Of a stretch of DNA of 64,000 bases, positions 43,020 to 52,732 are shown piece after piece. Position numbers and translations under genes: made by a program. Within the stretch, counting starts at the first letter, position 1. Each line of letters begins with the position of its first letter. Source of the stretch: Aestuariimicrobium kwangyangense DSM 21549 (lineage in GTDB: Bacteria; Actinomycetota; Actinomycetes; Propionibacteriales; Propionibacteriaceae). A model generated the notes under the pieces. It was not told where the DNA came from, ran no database searches, and worked only from the letters and a program-made list of their open reading frames with translations. The DNA lies in NCBI RefSeq assembly GCF_000421525.1, contig NZ_ATXE01000002.1:372001-436000 (forward strand), in the 5' to 3' direction.

Positions 43020-44132
43020 TCAGCGCTTGCGGTGGCTGCGGGTGCTGCGGGACGGCTGGACACGCACCCCACCACCCGCGTTCGGGGTCGTTGCGAGGGC
43101 GGCAGCCGCCGTGGTCTCGGGCCGATCGGCCTGCTCCCGATGGCGCTGCCGGCGCCGCACGAGGGAGGCGCGGTGCTCGGCCATCTCGGGCTCGGCCTCC
43201 CGCATCTGCGCCAGCAACGGGGCCGCGATGAAGATGGACGAGTAGGCGCCGGCCACCATGCCGACGAACAGGGCGAGGCCCAGGTCGAGCAGCGGTCCGG
43301 TGCCCAGGAAGAACAAGCCGCCCACCAACAGCGCCGCCACGGGCAGAACACCGATGATGGTCGTGTTCACGGAACGGACGAGCACCTGGTTGACGGCGTG
43401 GTTCGCCGCCTCGGCGTAGGTGCGGTCACCGGACCGCAGCCCCCTGACGTTCTCGCGCACCTTGTCGAAGACCACGACGGTGTCGTACAACGAGTAACCG
43501 AGGATGGTCAGCACGCCGATCAGGGTCGCCGGGGTCACCGCGAAGCCCAACAGGGCGTAGGCGCCGACGGTGAGGACGAGGTCGTGGCCGAGCGCGACGA
43601 TGGCGGCCACCGACATCTTCCAGTCGCGGAAGTAGCCCCAGATCAGCAGCATGACCAGTCCGACGAACACGACCAGGGCGATGATGCCCTTCTGGGTGAT
43701 CTGCTTGCCCCAGGACTTGCCGATCAGGGAGTAGGCGATGTCGACCTCCTTGACCTTGAACTCACTGGCGAGGGCCTGCCGCACCGTGGTCACCTCGGCG
43801 GTCTCGAGGCTGCGCATCTGCACGCGCACCTGGGAGTCGCCGACGGCAACCGTCGTCACGGAGTCGAGGTCGGGGACGCCCGAGTTCTGCACCACTTCGC
43901 GGGCGCGGTCGATCTTGCTGGCCGCCTGAGCCGTCGGAACCTGGAAGCTGGACCCACCGGTGAACTCGATGCCGAGGTTGAGACCGCGGATGCCGAGCCC
44001 CAGCAGAGAGATGATCACCAGCGCGGCCGAGATGGCGTAGAACACCTTGCGCTTGCCGACGAAGTCATAGCTGATCTCGCCGGTGTAGAGCTTGTGGGCG
44101 AAGGAGTGGTGCTTGTGTTCCGCGTCTGCCAT
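43020..44132 (-). CDS. secF: Protein translocase subunit SecF
   Basis: A 370-residue membrane protein that, with SecD, uses the proton gradient to aid protein export. It has six membrane helices, the periplasmic-side GIEFTGGSSFQVP motif after helix 1 and the family signature YSLYDTVVVFDKVREN. The last ~50 residues are a charged cytoplasmic tail rich in Arg, Ala and Thr. The ATG is one base after the secD stop. Confidence 0.95.
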   Translation of the reverse strand: MADAEHKHHSFAHKLYTGEISYDFVGKRKVFYAISAALVIISLLGLGIRGLNLGIEFTGGSSFQVPTAQAASKIDRAREVVQNSGVPDLDSVTTVAVGDSQVRVQMRSLETAEVTTVRQALASEFKVKEVDIAYSLIGKSWGKQITQKGIIALVVFVGLVMLLIWGYFRDWKMSVAAIVALGHDLVLTVGAYALLGFAVTPATLIGVLTILGYSLYDTVVVFDKVRENVRGLRSGDRTYAEAANHAVNQVLVRSVNTTIIGVLPVAALLVGGLFFLGTGPLLDLGLALFVGMVAGAYSSIFIAAPLLAQMREAEPEMAEHRASLVRRRQRHREQADRPETTAAAALATTPNAGGGVRVQPSRSTRSHRKR

Positions 44133-44133
44133 G

Positions 44134-45813
44134 TCAGGCCTCCTTGCGAATGCGTCGGGTGCGCCGACCCAGCAGTGATTCCCGGGTGACCCCCATGTGG
44201 TTGGGGTCCAGGCCGGAGAAACGGCCGCCCTGACCGAAGTACCTGGTTCGTCCGAGCAGGGTCATCAGGGGCTTGGTGAAGAAGAACACGATGGCCAGGT
44301 CGATCAGCGTGGTCAGCCCCAGGGTGAACGCGAAGCCCTTCACCGACCCGATCGCGAGCACGAACAGCACGGTGGCGCTCAACAACGAGACGATGTCGGC
44401 GATCACGACGGTGCCGCGGGCCTTCGTCCAGCCCGACTCGATCGCCGATCGCAGGGCTCGTCCGTCACGCACCTCGTCGCGGATGCGTTCGAAGTAGATG
44501 ATGAACGAGTCGGCGGTCACCCCGATGGCGACGATGGCGCCCGCGATGCCGGGCAGGTTGAGGGCCAGCCCGAGTCCGGCGCCCAGCAGCACCATGCAGG
44601 TGTAGGTCAGGCCACCGGCCACGACCAGGGTGCCGACGACCACGATGCTGAGGGCCCGGTAGTAGATCATCGAGTAGACCAGCACCAGCGCCAGGCCGAT
44701 CGCACCGGCGATCAGTCCGGCGTGCAACTGGTCACCACCCAGGGTCGCGGAGATGTTCTCCACCGACGAGATGTCGAAGGCCAGCGGCAGGGCGCCGTAC
44801 TTGAGCACGTTGGCCAACTCCGCCGAGGATGCCGCGGTGAACTGACCCGAGATCTCGGCCTTCCCACCGGGGATCGGCGACGAGACGCTGGGGGCCGAGA
44901 TGACCCGCTGGTCGAGCACGATGGCGAACTGGTTCTTGGGTGAGGCCTGCTGGGCGAGGTAGGTCGTCGACTTGGTGAAGGCGCTGGTGCCGGCACCGTT
45001 GAAATCGAGGGTGACCACGTAGCCGACCCCCTGCTGCGGGATGCCGGAGGCCGCGTCGTTGACCTGGGTGCCGGGGATCACGACCGGGCCGAGCAGGTAC
45101 TTCTGCCCGTAGGCGTCGCAGGCGAACAGAGGCTGGTCGGCGACGTCGGGGAACGGGTCACCGCACTGCCAGGTCTGGAACTCGGTGGTGTCCTGGGCGC
45201 TGGGCTGCCACGCCAGCAACTGCTCGACCGTCCGCGTCTGCTTGCCCGGGGCCGTGGGGCGAGGGGTCGGCTCGGGCGCGGGAGCGGTGGGCAGTCCAGG
45301 AGCGACCGGCGTGGGCGTCGCCGCCGGGGTCGGCATCCCGGGAGCCGACGGCTTGGGCGAGGCGGAGGCACTGGACGATCCGCTGGGGCTCGCCGACGGC
45401 GATGCGGTGGCCGGGTCGGCCGGGGTGGACTGGCCGACCTCGTTGACCATGCGGAAACTCAGCTGGGCCGTCTGGCCCACGAGTGAGACGAGTTCGTCGC
45501 GGTTGGCGTTGGGCACGCTGACCACGATGTTGGTGCCACCCTCGGTGGTCACCTCGGACTCCCCCACGCCCAGGGAGTCGACTCGCTGCTGGATGATCGT
45601 GCGGGCCTGCTCGAGGCTGTCGGCGGACACCGAGCCGGATCCCGTGGAGTTGCGGGCCGTCAGGGTGATGGTGGTGCCACCGCGCAGGTCGAGACCCAGA
45701 CGCGGCGTCCACTGCTTGGCGACGGCCATCAGGCCGACCAGGCCACAGCAGACCAGCAGGAAGATGGCGAGTGTCCGCGCGGGATGCGGACGATGAGGAC
45801 TCGTGGTCGCCAT
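44134..45813 (-). CDS. secD: Protein translocase subunit SecD
   Basis: A 559-residue partner of SecF with six membrane helices. The first helix is at about 12-30, then GLDLRGGTTITL, the D1 motif. The second extracytoplasmic part has QFTAASSAELANVLKYGALP, and the membrane domain has AIGVTADSFIIYFERIRDE. An insert of about 65 residues (roughly 133-200), almost only Pro, Ala, Ser, Thr and Gly, interrupts the large external domain. Linkers occur here in other actinobacteria but vary in length. It follows yajC by 4 bases. Confidence 0.95.
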   Translation of the reverse strand: MATTSPHRPHPARTLAIFLLVCCGLVGLMAVAKQWTPRLGLDLRGGTTITLTARNSTGSGSVSADSLEQARTIIQQRVDSLGVGESEVTTEGGTNIVVSVPNANRDELVSLVGQTAQLSFRMVNEVGQSTPADPATASPSASPSGSSSASASPKPSAPGMPTPAATPTPVAPGLPTAPAPEPTPRPTAPGKQTRTVEQLLAWQPSAQDTTEFQTWQCGDPFPDVADQPLFACDAYGQKYLLGPVVIPGTQVNDAASGIPQQGVGYVVTLDFNGAGTSAFTKSTTYLAQQASPKNQFAIVLDQRVISAPSVSSPIPGGKAEISGQFTAASSAELANVLKYGALPLAFDISSVENISATLGGDQLHAGLIAGAIGLALVLVYSMIYYRALSIVVVGTLVVAGGLTYTCMVLLGAGLGLALNLPGIAGAIVAIGVTADSFIIYFERIRDEVRDGRALRSAIESGWTKARGTVVIADIVSLLSATVLFVLAIGSVKGFAFTLGLTTLIDLAIVFFFTKPLMTLLGRTRYFGQGGRFSGLDPNHMGVTRESLLGRRTRRIRKEA

Positions 45814-45817
45814 CGGG

Positions 45818-46264
45818 TCAGACCCGCTGCTCTCCCGGCTGGGCCGGCGGATCGAGCTCGTCGAGGTGCTGCTCGTCGCCCGTCTGCTCGGCCTCGCCGG
45901 CCAGTTCTGTCTGGTCGTCCAGCTCGCCCTCGTCGTCGGGGTGGGAGTCGTCGTCGTACTCGAACTCCTCCTCGCTGGCGTCGACGGCCTTGATGATCGC
46001 GTCCTTCATGGCGGTCACCTCGACACCGGGTGCCAGTTCGACGACGGCCTGCTTCTCACCGAGGTGCTTGATGGTGCCGAAGAGTCCGCCGGCCAGCTGG
46101 ACGCGGACGCCCGGGGCCAGCGAGTCGCGCAGCGCCTGCTGCTTCTTCGCATGCTCGGCGGCCTGCTTGCGCATGGGGCGGATCAACAGGAGGTAGAAGA
46201 CGGCGACCAGGCCAACCAGCATGATGATGGTGGACAGGCCTTGGCCGGCGAGCAGCGGTTGCAC
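45818..46264 (-). CDS. yajC: Preprotein translocase accessory subunit YajC
   Basis: 148 residues with one N-terminal membrane helix (about 12-29) followed by LLIRPMRKQAAEHAKK and the small YajC beta domain (GVRVQLAGGLFGTI, TAMKDAIIKAV). The last ~60 residues are very acidic and probably disordered. The GTG at 46264 is chosen because it places the helix at the N-terminus and has GAAAG upstream; the frame opens 42 codons earlier without conservation. It leads yajC-secD-secF. Confidence 0.92.
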   Translation of the reverse strand: MQPLLAGQGLSTIIMLVGLVAVFYLLLIRPMRKQAAEHAKKQQALRDSLAPGVRVQLAGGLFGTIKHLGEKQAVVELAPGVEVTAMKDAIIKAVDASEEEFEYDDDSHPDDEGELDDQTELAGEAEQTGDEQHLDELDPPAQPGEQRV

Positions 46265-46299
46265 GATGATTTCTTTCGTCCGGGAACGATGACCCGGCA

Positions 46300-46305
46300 A
46301 GCCTA
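46300..46305 (-). promoter_or_regulatory. Possible -10 box for yajC-secD-secF
   Basis: TAGGCT on the minus strand inside TGCCGGTAGGCTTG, identical over 14 bases to the sequence before alaS. It predicts a leader of about 29 bases. Confidence 0.45.
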
Positions 46306-46317
46306 CCGGCAGTCCTG

Positions 46318-47349
46318 TCAGGCTCCGAACAGGTCGGGTTCGACCTGCCGTGTCGGGTTCTGGGGAGGGGTGAGCCCCAGGTGTTCCCACGCCGCAGGGG
46401 TGGCGACCCGCCCCCGGGGTGTGCGCATCAGGAAGCCCTGGCGCACGAGGTAGGGCTCGGCCACGTCCTCGACGGTCTCGGTCTCCTCACCGACGCTGAT
46501 GGCGAGTGTCGACAGGCCCACCGGGCCGCCGTTGAACTTGCCGCAGATGGCCTGGAGCACCGCCCGGTCGAGCCGGTCCAGACCGATCTCGTCGACCTCG
46601 TAGAGCCGCAGGGCCAGGTCGACGGTCTGATGGGTGATCCGGCCGGCGTGGCGTACCTGGGAGAAGTCCCTCACCCGCCGCAGCAGGCGGTTCGCGATGC
46701 GGGGGGTGCCCCGGGACCGTCCGGCGATCTCGGCGGCCGACGCGTCGTCGAGCCGGAGCCCGAGCATGGCCGCGGAGCGGGCGACGATCACGGCCAGAGC
46801 ATCGGTGTCGTAGAAATCGAGGCTCGCGGTGAACCCGAACCGGTCGCGGAGCGGCCCCGGCAGCATCCCAGCACGGGTGGTGGCCCCCACCAGGGTGAAC
46901 GGTGGGATGTCGATGGGGATGGCGGTCGCGCCGGGTCCCTTGCCCACGACCACGTCGACGCGGAAGTCCTCCATGGCCAGGTAGAGCATCTCCTCGGCGG
47001 GCCGCGCCAGCCGGTGGATCTCGTCGAGGAAGAGCACCTCGCCCTCGACCAGCCCAGACAGGATGGCGGCGAGGTCACCCGCGTGCTGGATGGCCGGGCC
47101 CGACGAGATGCGGATGGGCGTCGCCATCTCTGCGGCGATGATCATGGCGAGGGTGGTCTTGCCCAGCCCGGGAGGCCCGGACAGCAGCACGTGGTCGGGC
47201 ACGGTGCCGCGGTGCTTGGCGGCGTCGAGCACCAGCCCCAACTGGTCACTCACCCGGGGCTGGCCGCCGAACTCCGCCAACGTCGTCGGACGGAGGGCAG
47301 CCTCCGATGCCAGTTCCGCCGGATCGACCAGGGGATCGACGGCGCTCAT
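46318..47349 (-). CDS. ruvB: Holliday junction branch migration helicase RuvB
   Basis: A 343-residue AAA+ motor that drives branch migration with Ruv[19 protein letters not shown] is the usual start, Walker [14 protein letters not shown], Walker [16 protein letters not shown], and [18 protein letters not shown] holds sensor 1 and the arginine finger. The C-terminal winged helix ends [20 protein letters not shown]. The ATG at 47349 overlaps the ruvA stop (ATGA); the frame is open 29 codons further. Confidence 0.96.
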   Translation of the reverse strand: MSAVDPLVDPAELASEAALRPTTLAEFGGQPRVSDQLGLVLDAAKHRGTVPDHVLLSGPPGLGKTTLAMIIAAEMATPIRISSGPAIQHAGDLAAILSGLVEGEVLFLDEIHRLARPAEEMLYLAMEDFRVDVVVGKGPGATAIPIDIPPFTLVGATTRAGMLPGPLRDRFGFTASLDFYDTDALAVIVARSAAMLGLRLDDASAAEIAGRSRGTPRIANRLLRRVRDFSQVRHAGRITHQTVDLALRLYEVDEIGLDRLDRAVLQAICGKFNGGPVGLSTLAISVGEETETVEDVAEPYLVRQGFLMRTPRGRVATPAAWEHLGLTPPQNPTRQVEPDLFGA

Positions 47350-47954
47350 CGGGCAAGGCTCCGCAGGGCGGCCCTCATCAGCTGGCCGACACCGATCGTC
47401 GGGTCGTCCGAGACCAGCGGGGCAACCTTCTCGCATGCCGCGTCGGCGTCCTTGCTGCTCCAGCCCAGACCTTGCAGACCGCTCGAGACCTGGTCGCGCC
47501 AGGCCTCGTCCCCGCTGGGGGCCCGATCCGGCTGGGGACCGGGGGTGAGACCCAACTGGGCGACCTTGTCCTTGAGTTCGATCACCATCTTCTGGGCTCC
47601 CTTGGCGCCGATCCCGGGCACCGAGGTCAGCCTGGCCAGGTCGCCCTGCTGCACGGCGCGGACGAAGTCGGCCGGGGCCACCACCGAGACGACGGCCAGC
47701 GCGAGCTTCGGACCCACCCCCGAGGCGGTCTGCACCAGTTCGAAGGCGTCACGTTCCATCGCCTCGGCGAAGCCGTAGAGGGTGAGCGAGTCCTCACGGA
47801 CCACCAGCGAGGTGTGCAGGTGCAGGGAGTGTCCCGGTCGGGCGGCCGCCGAGGTGGCCGGGGTGCACAGGGCCTTCACCCCGAATCCACCCAGGTCGAC
47901 CACCACCCAGGTGGCGCCAGCCTCGAGGCAGGTGCCCCGCACTTGGTTGATCAT
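47346..47954 (-). CDS. ruvA: Holliday junction branch migration protein RuvA
   Basis: A 202-residue junction-binding protein. It has the N-terminal OB domain (about 1-64), tandem helix-hairpin-helix motifs ([14 protein letters not shown] and [15 protein letters not shown]) and the C-terminal RuvB-binding helices after a flexible linker. The ATG at 47954 ([10 protein letters not shown]) overlaps the ruvC stop by ATGA, and its stop overlaps ruvB. Likely under the same LexA control as ruvC. Confidence 0.95.
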   Translation of the reverse strand: MINQVRGTCLEAGATWVVVDLGGFGVKALCTPATSAAARPGHSLHLHTSLVVREDSLTLYGFAEAMERDAFELVQTASGVGPKLALAVVSVVAPADFVRAVQQGDLARLTSVPGIGAKGAQKMVIELKDKVAQLGLTPGPQPDRAPSGDEAWRDQVSSGLQGLGWSSKDADAACEKVAPLVSDDPTIGVGQLMRAALRSLAR

Positions 47955-48526
47955 GACCTGCTCCTGTTCGGTGTCCTGCTCCGGTGGGTGGCGGTGGTCC
48001 TGGCGCTGTGTTCGGCGACCAGCGCCGCGTACCGGTTGGTGGCGCTGCCCCGCCACAGGTGGGTGATGGCCAGCGCGACGGCGTCGGCGGCATCAGCGGG
48101 CTTGGGGGCCTCGGTCAGTCTCAACACCCGCGCGACCATCACACCGACCTGGGCCTTGTCCGCCCGGCCGGATCCGGTGATGGCGGCCTTCACCTCGCTG
48201 GGTGTGTGCAGCACCACGGGGATGCCGTGTCGGGCGGCGACCAACATCGCCACGCCGGCGGCCTGGGCGGTTCCGGTGACAGAACTGAGGTTGTGCTGGG
48301 CGAACACGCGTTCGACCGCCACCGCGTCGGGACGATGGGTGGTGACCCATTCCTCGATCCCCTGCTCGATCTGCAACAGCCGCTTGGCGAGGTCAAGATC
48401 GGCCGGGGTGCGCACCACTCCCACGGCGACCAGGCTGGGCGGTCGTCCGACCACGCCCTCGACCACTCCCACGCCACAACGGGTCAGACCGGGGTCGACC
48501 CCGAGCACGCGGATTGCCGAACACAT
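47951..48526 (-). CDS. ruvC: Crossover junction endodeoxyribonuclease RuvC
   Basis: A 191-residue Holliday junction resolvase. The four catalytic acids are visible: Asp in [12 protein letters not shown], Glu in AVERVF, and two Asp in [13 protein letters not shown]. The C-terminal tail is Arg/Ser-rich. The ATG at 48526 lies inside a perfect CGAAC-N4-GTTCG LexA box, and a TANNNT box is placed 7 bases upstream, so the mRNA appears leaderless and SOS-inducible. It is the first gene of ruvC-ruvA-ruvB. Confidence 0.96.
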   Translation of the reverse strand: MCSAIRVLGVDPGLTRCGVGVVEGVVGRPPSLVAVGVVRTPADLDLAKRLLQIEQGIEEWVTTHRPDAVAVERVFAQHNLSSVTGTAQAAGVAMLVAARHGIPVVLHTPSEVKAAITGSGRADKAQVGVMVARVLRLTEAPKPADAADAVALAITHLWRGSATNRYAALVAEHSARTTATHRSRTPNRSRS

Positions 48527-48531
48527 GTTCG
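48518..48531. promoter_or_regulatory. LexA (SOS) box at ruvC
   Basis: CGAAC-ACAT-GTTCG is a perfect match to the Gram-positive/actinobacterial LexA consensus CGAAC-N4-GTTCG. It covers the ruvC start codon (48524-48526) and the predicted transcription start. ruvCAB genes are known SOS targets in actinobacteria. Confidence 0.82.
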
Positions 48532-48533
48532 AT

Positions 48534-48539
48534 ACGCTA
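48534..48539 (-). promoter_or_regulatory. -10 box of the ruvCAB promoter
   Basis: TAGCGT on the minus strand lies exactly 7 bases before the ruvC ATG and within the 15-base gap to the yebC stop. Transcription would start at the A of the ATG. Confidence 0.55.
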
Positions 48540-48541
48540 GC

Positions 48542-49309
48542 TCATTCCTCCTCGAGGGCTACCGCGACATCCTCGGGCACCTCGACATTGGAGTAGACGT
48601 TCTGCACGTCGTCGGAGTCCTCGAGCGCATCGATGATGCGGAACAGTTTCTGGGCCTCGTCCAGGGTCACCGTCTGGGTGAACTCGGGCTTGAACTCGAC
48701 CTCGGCCGATTCGTAGTCGAGTCCGGCGGCCTCGACCGCCTTGCGCACCTCGACCATCACCGACGGGTCGGAGATCACCTCGAAGGCCTCGCCCTCGTCG
48801 ACGACGTCCTCGGGCTCGGCGTCCAGTGTCGCCTCGAGCAGGTCGTCCTCGCCGACCTCACGGTCGGACTGCTTCTTCAGCACGGCCACGACACCCTTGC
48901 GGGCGAAGATGCGCTGCACGGAGCCGCCATCGGCCATCGAGCCGCCGTTGCGGGTGACGGCCACCCGAACGTCCGAGATGGCGCGGTTGCGGTTGTCGGT
49001 GAGGCACTCGATCAGGATCGCGACACCGGCGGGCCCGTAGGCCTCGTACATGATCGTGTCGTAGTTCGCACCGCCACCGTCTGCACCCGACCCGCGCTTG
49101 ACGGCGCGGTCGATGTTGTCGTTGGGGACGGAGGTCTTCTTGGCCTTCTGGATCGCGTCGTAGAGCGTGGGGTTGCCAGCGGGGTCACCACCACCGATGC
49201 GGGCCGCCACCTCGACGTTCTTGATCAGCTTGGCGAAGAGCTTGCCTCGCTTGGCGTCGATCGCAGCCTTCTTGTGCTTGGTGGTCGCCCACTTGGAATG
49301 CCCGCTCAT
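48542..49309 (-). CDS. yebC: YebC/PmpR family protein
   Basis: 255 residues with the universal start [25 protein letters not shown] and the three-domain YebC fold ([18 protein letters not shown] and [11 protein letters not shown] are signatures). Members were long called transcriptional regulators; recent family work links them to translation of proline-rich stretches. The acidic tail ends EEE. The ATG overlaps the stop of the upstream GNAT gene (ATGA). It precedes ruvC as in most bacteria. Confidence 0.95.
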   Translation of the reverse strand: MSGHSKWATTKHKKAAIDAKRGKLFAKLIKNVEVAARIGGGDPAGNPTLYDAIQKAKKTSVPNDNIDRAVKRGSGADGGGANYDTIMYEAYGPAGVAILIECLTDNRNRAISDVRVAVTRNGGSMADGGSVQRIFARKGVVAVLKKQSDREVGEDDLLEATLDAEPEDVVDEGEAFEVISDPSVMVEVRKAVEAAGLDYESAEVEFKPEFTQTVTLDEAQKLFRIIDALEDSDDVQNVYSNVEVPEDVAVALEEE

Positions 49310-50361
49310 TGGACCCCTTCTACGCGTCGCAGTACCCCGTCATGGTACTCACACCGTTGGCTGTACAGCACCACGGAGTCAGCCTCCTGGTAGCCCAGAC
49401 GGGCGAACAACGACACTGCCGCACTGCCCTGTTCGGCCGAGTCGGCGCCACCGGTGTCGACCCCCAGACCGGCCCCCTCGAGCCCGGCATCGGCGAAGCT
49501 GATCAACACCCGCCGGAGCAGTGCCTGCCCCAGCCGGCGTCCTCGGTGACTGGGAAGGACCCCGATCCGGTCGGTCCAGCCCTCGCTCCACCCCTGGGCG
49601 TCCCAGTCCTGCTGGTAGGCCGATGAGAGCGCGTAGCCCACCACCCGGTCGTCCTCGAGCGCCACGAAGGACCACTCGGGCCGGGAACTGGCTCCGCTGA
49701 GCGACCTCTCCCAGTCGAGGCGACCCACCGACTTGGCGCCGGGCAGGTCGGCGAAGGCGAGGTTGTGCGCGATCCGCACCTGCTCGGTGTGGCGCTCGGG
49801 GTCGAAGCCGACGATGGTGACGCCGTCGCAGAGTTCGTCGGGCAGGGCGTGGGGGTCGACCTCGTCGAAGGACAGGTGCATGTCGGCGAACCATCGCTCC
49901 GGGGTGAACCCGGCCGCGATGAGGCTGTCCCGACGCAGGGTGAGCTTCGTGTCGACGTAGGAGCCGAGCCACAGCGACTCGACACCGGCCTCGAGACCCC
50001 ACTCACAACCACGTTCGGTCAGCCAGCGCACCAGGTGGTGGCCGATCTGGCGGTGGCGCGCCTGGGGGTGAATCAGCCAGTTGAGCCAGATGCGTGGGAG
50101 GTCGGCGTCGTCACGACGCACCAGCAACCAGCCGGCCGCCAGCATCGCCCCCGAACGGTCCCGACCCACCACCCCGTTGCGTTCCGGCTCGGAGCGGGGG
50201 TCGCTGAGGTCCTCGCGCAACTGGTCGCCGCTGGGACGGTCGACCGGGTCGTCGAGCCAGGCGCAGGCCTCGGCCAACTCGGCGAGTTCGTCGACGTCGG
50301 TGAGGGTGAGCGGTGACCACTCCAGCATCGGCTCGACCATGAGGTCACTGATGGCGTTCAC
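49306..50361 (-). CDS. Tandem GNAT-domain acetyltransferase (mycothiol synthase-like layout)
   Basis: A 351-residue protein with two GNAT domains. The C-terminal one has a clear acetyl-CoA loop, [16 protein letters not shown] (Q/RxxGxG/A-like), and [15 protein letters not shown] near the end; the N-terminal one ([19 protein letters not shown]) is more divergent. The length and layout resemble MshD, but no decisive motif shows it makes mycothiol. The start is GTG at 50361 or ATG at 50340; neither has a clear ribosome-binding site. It is coupled to yebC. Confidence 0.75.
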   Translation of the reverse strand: MNAISDLMVEPMLEWSPLTLTDVDELAELAEACAWLDDPVDRPSGDQLREDLSDPRSEPERNGVVGRDRSGAMLAAGWLLVRRDDADLPRIWLNWLIHPQARHRQIGHHLVRWLTERGCEWGLEAGVESLWLGSYVDTKLTLRRDSLIAAGFTPERWFADMHLSFDEVDPHALPDELCDGVTIVGFDPERHTEQVRIAHNLAFADLPGAKSVGRLDWERSLSGASSRPEWSFVALEDDRVVGYALSSAYQQDWDAQGWSEGWTDRIGVLPSHRGRRLGQALLRRVLISFADAGLEGAGLGVDTGGADSAEQGSAAVSLFARLGYQEADSVVLYSQRCEYHDGVLRRVEGVQ

Positions 50362-50371
50362 CGGGGGGCGC

Positions 50372-52732
50372 TCATCTCTGGGGCAGGAACCGGCGCCGCT
50401 CCGCGCTGACCGGCCAGTCCACGACCGACCAGCCGTTCTGTCGGGCCGCCCTCAACAGGCCCACGTCGGGGCTGACCACGACGGGATTGCCGACCGCGGT
50501 GAGCATAGGCAGGTCGACGTGGGAGTCGGCATAGGCGTAGCTCTTGGCCAGGTCGTAGCCGTGCAGGGTGGCGTACTGGCGAAGCCAGGCCGACCGGGTC
50601 TCACCGACCATCGGGGGGCCGTCGAGGAAGCCGGTGCACACCCCCTGGTCGTCGGTCGACAGTTCGGCCGCCACCACCACGTCGAACAGGTCGGCGATGG
50701 GCCGGGTGAACGGGCGAACGGCGCCGGTCAGCAGCACCGTGGTGTGCCCCACCTCACGGTGCTCCTGGATGCGGGTGAGTGCGTCATGGGCCAGTCGATC
50801 CATGATGAAGGGCCGCATGCGGGTGTCGACGATGGCGTTCAGTTCGTCCAGCGGCATGCCGGCGTAGCGCCGGTAGACCTGCCGGAGGAAGTTGCCGCGG
50901 TCGCGCCGCAGCGAGGCAAGGTAGGCGGGCAGGTGCGAGGCCACCTTTGCGACCTCCTTGACCTGGTCGGTCAGCGGCAGGTCGGGCAGGGTGGCCCACA
51001 AGTAGGTCTCGACCACGTTGGTGGCCATCACGGTGCCGTCGAGGTCGAACACGGCCAGCACCGGGGTCGGGGAGGGCTTGAGCGCCTTGTAGGTGCTCGA
51101 CCGCTCACCTCGTCTGGTGCGGGCCAGTTCGAGTCGCTGCACGGGGTTGATGATGGCGGGGATGTGCACCTCGCCCAGGTAGTGGTCCCAGTCGATCTGT
51201 CCGGTGTCGAAGCTGAAGTGCTCGACGTCGTCGGGGTGCAGCGACTGGTGCAGGGCGAGGGTGCTGTCGTCGACGAAGTGCAGTTCCGACTGCAGGTACT
51301 CCCCGTACAGGCTGAAGTACTTGCGGAAGAAGGCCAACTGCTCGGCCTGCTTGTCGAGGGCGATGGCCGCCTCCCGGGTGCGCACGCTGCGGGGTGCGAA
51401 GCTGAGCAGTCGCTCCCCCACCGCATGGGCGCGTTCGGCCAGAGCCAGGTACTTCTCGATGGGTGCGGCTCCGGGGAACTTCCAGGTGACGGCCGGGACG
51501 GGCTCACCGTTGCGGATGAACGGGTGCGCCGTGAAGTAGGCGCGGCAGATGTCGTGCACCCCCCGGAAGGTGAGCGGGTTCCTGGCGCCGGAGTTCGAGT
51601 GGTAGTACTCGGGTCGTCCGATCTCGGGTTCGGTCGCAGCGACGGCGACGATCGCGTTGACCACGTGGTCGCAGGGGACGATGTCGATGACGGCATCGGG
51701 CGAGGCGGGGAACTCGGGCAGTTCGCCGCGGGCGTAGGCGAGGATGATCGGATCGGCCATCTTGAATCCCTCGATCCACCCGGGGAAGGGGTCGACCAAG
51801 GAGGACTCGACGATGGCGGGACGAACGATCGAGACCTTGATGGAGCTCGTCAGGTCTGCGACCACTCGTTCGCCCATCGCCTTGGCGAAGGTGTAGACGT
51901 CGGTCCAGCCCAATGACCTGGCCCGTTCGGTGCCGGCCTCGACCAGCTTGCGCTTCACCCATTCGGCTCGACGACGTTCGGTGTCGGCGGCGGTGGTGAG
52001 GTAGCCCGCCTGCTGGTGCTGCCGTTCGGCCTGCTTGCGCAGGGCCGTCAGCTGCTCCGAGGTGCGCGACTGGGTCTCGATGTGTTCCTTGAGGGAGAGG
52101 GCGTGCCTGGTCTCCGCCTCGTAGTCGACGCCGTGGGCGTGGGCCTCCTCGGGGATGGCGCCGCGACGCCGGCCGGCGGTGTAGGCCGTCGAGATGTGCA
52201 CGTAGTGCGGAATGCGGTGCAGGGTGCCGTCCTGGTCGGTGCAGGCCTCGATCAGCTTGCCGATCAGGGCCTGGGTGCCCAGCACGTTGGTCTTGAAGGC
52301 CTCGTCGATGGGCGGGTCGAACGACACGTCCCCGGCGCAGTGGATCAGCACGTCGAGGTCGCGGGGAAGGTCGGGCACGTGCGGCAGGTCGCCCTCGATC
52401 ACCTCGATGCGGTCATCGACCAGTTGCTCGGGGCCGCCGGCCGCCTCGACCAGTGGCTTGAATATCTTCTTGCGGGCGAGGCTGACGACCCGCTCGTGGG
52501 CGGTGACCGAGCCCTTGCGCCGCACCAGCACCGCCACCCTGGTGTCGGGCAGTTCGGTCAGGATCTTCCAGAGCAACTGCTCGCCGATGAAGCCGGTGAC
52601 ACCGGTGAGCAGGATCTTCTGTCCCGCCAGCAGGTCGCGCAACCGGCCGTCCAGCAGCGGCGGCAGGTGGGCCGCGTGGTACTCGCCGAAGGTCGCGGCG
52701 GGGCCCTGGCGTCGTACAGGTCGGGTGCTCAC
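50372..52732 (-). CDS. Fatty acyl-CoA reductase-type SDR fused to HAD-IB phosphatase domain
   Basis: A 786-residue fusion. The first ~480 residues are an extended SDR of the male-sterility/thioester reductase type: [19 protein letters not shown] (cofactor loop), [10 protein letters not shown] and [12 protein letters not shown] (Tyr/Lys), followed by a C-terminal FAR-like segment. From about 555 comes a HAD-IB domain: [12 protein letters not shown] (motif I), VLLTGA (motif II), [13 protein letters not shown] (motif III). Such proteins are found across actinobacteria; they are thought to reduce acyl thioesters, with the HAD part possibly acting on a lipid phosphate. The GTG at 52732 overlaps the hisA stop (GTGA), in the place where hisF is usual. 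Confidence 0.83.
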   Translation of the reverse strand: MSTRPVRRQGPAATFGEYHAAHLPPLLDGRLRDLLAGQKILLTGVTGFIGEQLLWKILTELPDTRVAVLVRRKGSVTAHERVVSLARKKIFKPLVEAAGGPEQLVDDRIEVIEGDLPHVPDLPRDLDVLIHCAGDVSFDPPIDEAFKTNVLGTQALIGKLIEACTDQDGTLHRIPHYVHISTAYTAGRRRGAIPEEAHAHGVDYEAETRHALSLKEHIETQSRTSEQLTALRKQAERQHQQAGYLTTAADTERRRAEWVKRKLVEAGTERARSLGWTDVYTFAKAMGERVVADLTSSIKVSIVRPAIVESSLVDPFPGWIEGFKMADPIILAYARGELPEFPASPDAVIDIVPCDHVVNAIVAVAATEPEIGRPEYYHSNSGARNPLTFRGVHDICRAYFTAHPFIRNGEPVPAVTWKFPGAAPIEKYLALAERAHAVGERLLSFAPRSVRTREAAIALDKQAEQLAFFRKYFSLYGEYLQSELHFVDDSTLALHQSLHPDDVEHFSFDTGQIDWDHYLGEVHIPAIINPVQRLELARTRRGERSSTYKALKPSPTPVLAVFDLDGTVMATNVVETYLWATLPDLPLTDQVKEVAKVASHLPAYLASLRRDRGNFLRQVYRRYAGMPLDELNAIVDTRMRPFIMDRLAHDALTRIQEHREVGHTTVLLTGAVRPFTRPIADLFDVVVAAELSTDDQGVCTGFLDGPPMVGETRSAWLRQYATLHGYDLAKSYAYADSHVDLPMLTAVGNPVVVSPDVGLLRAARQNGWSVVDWPVSAERRRFLPQR

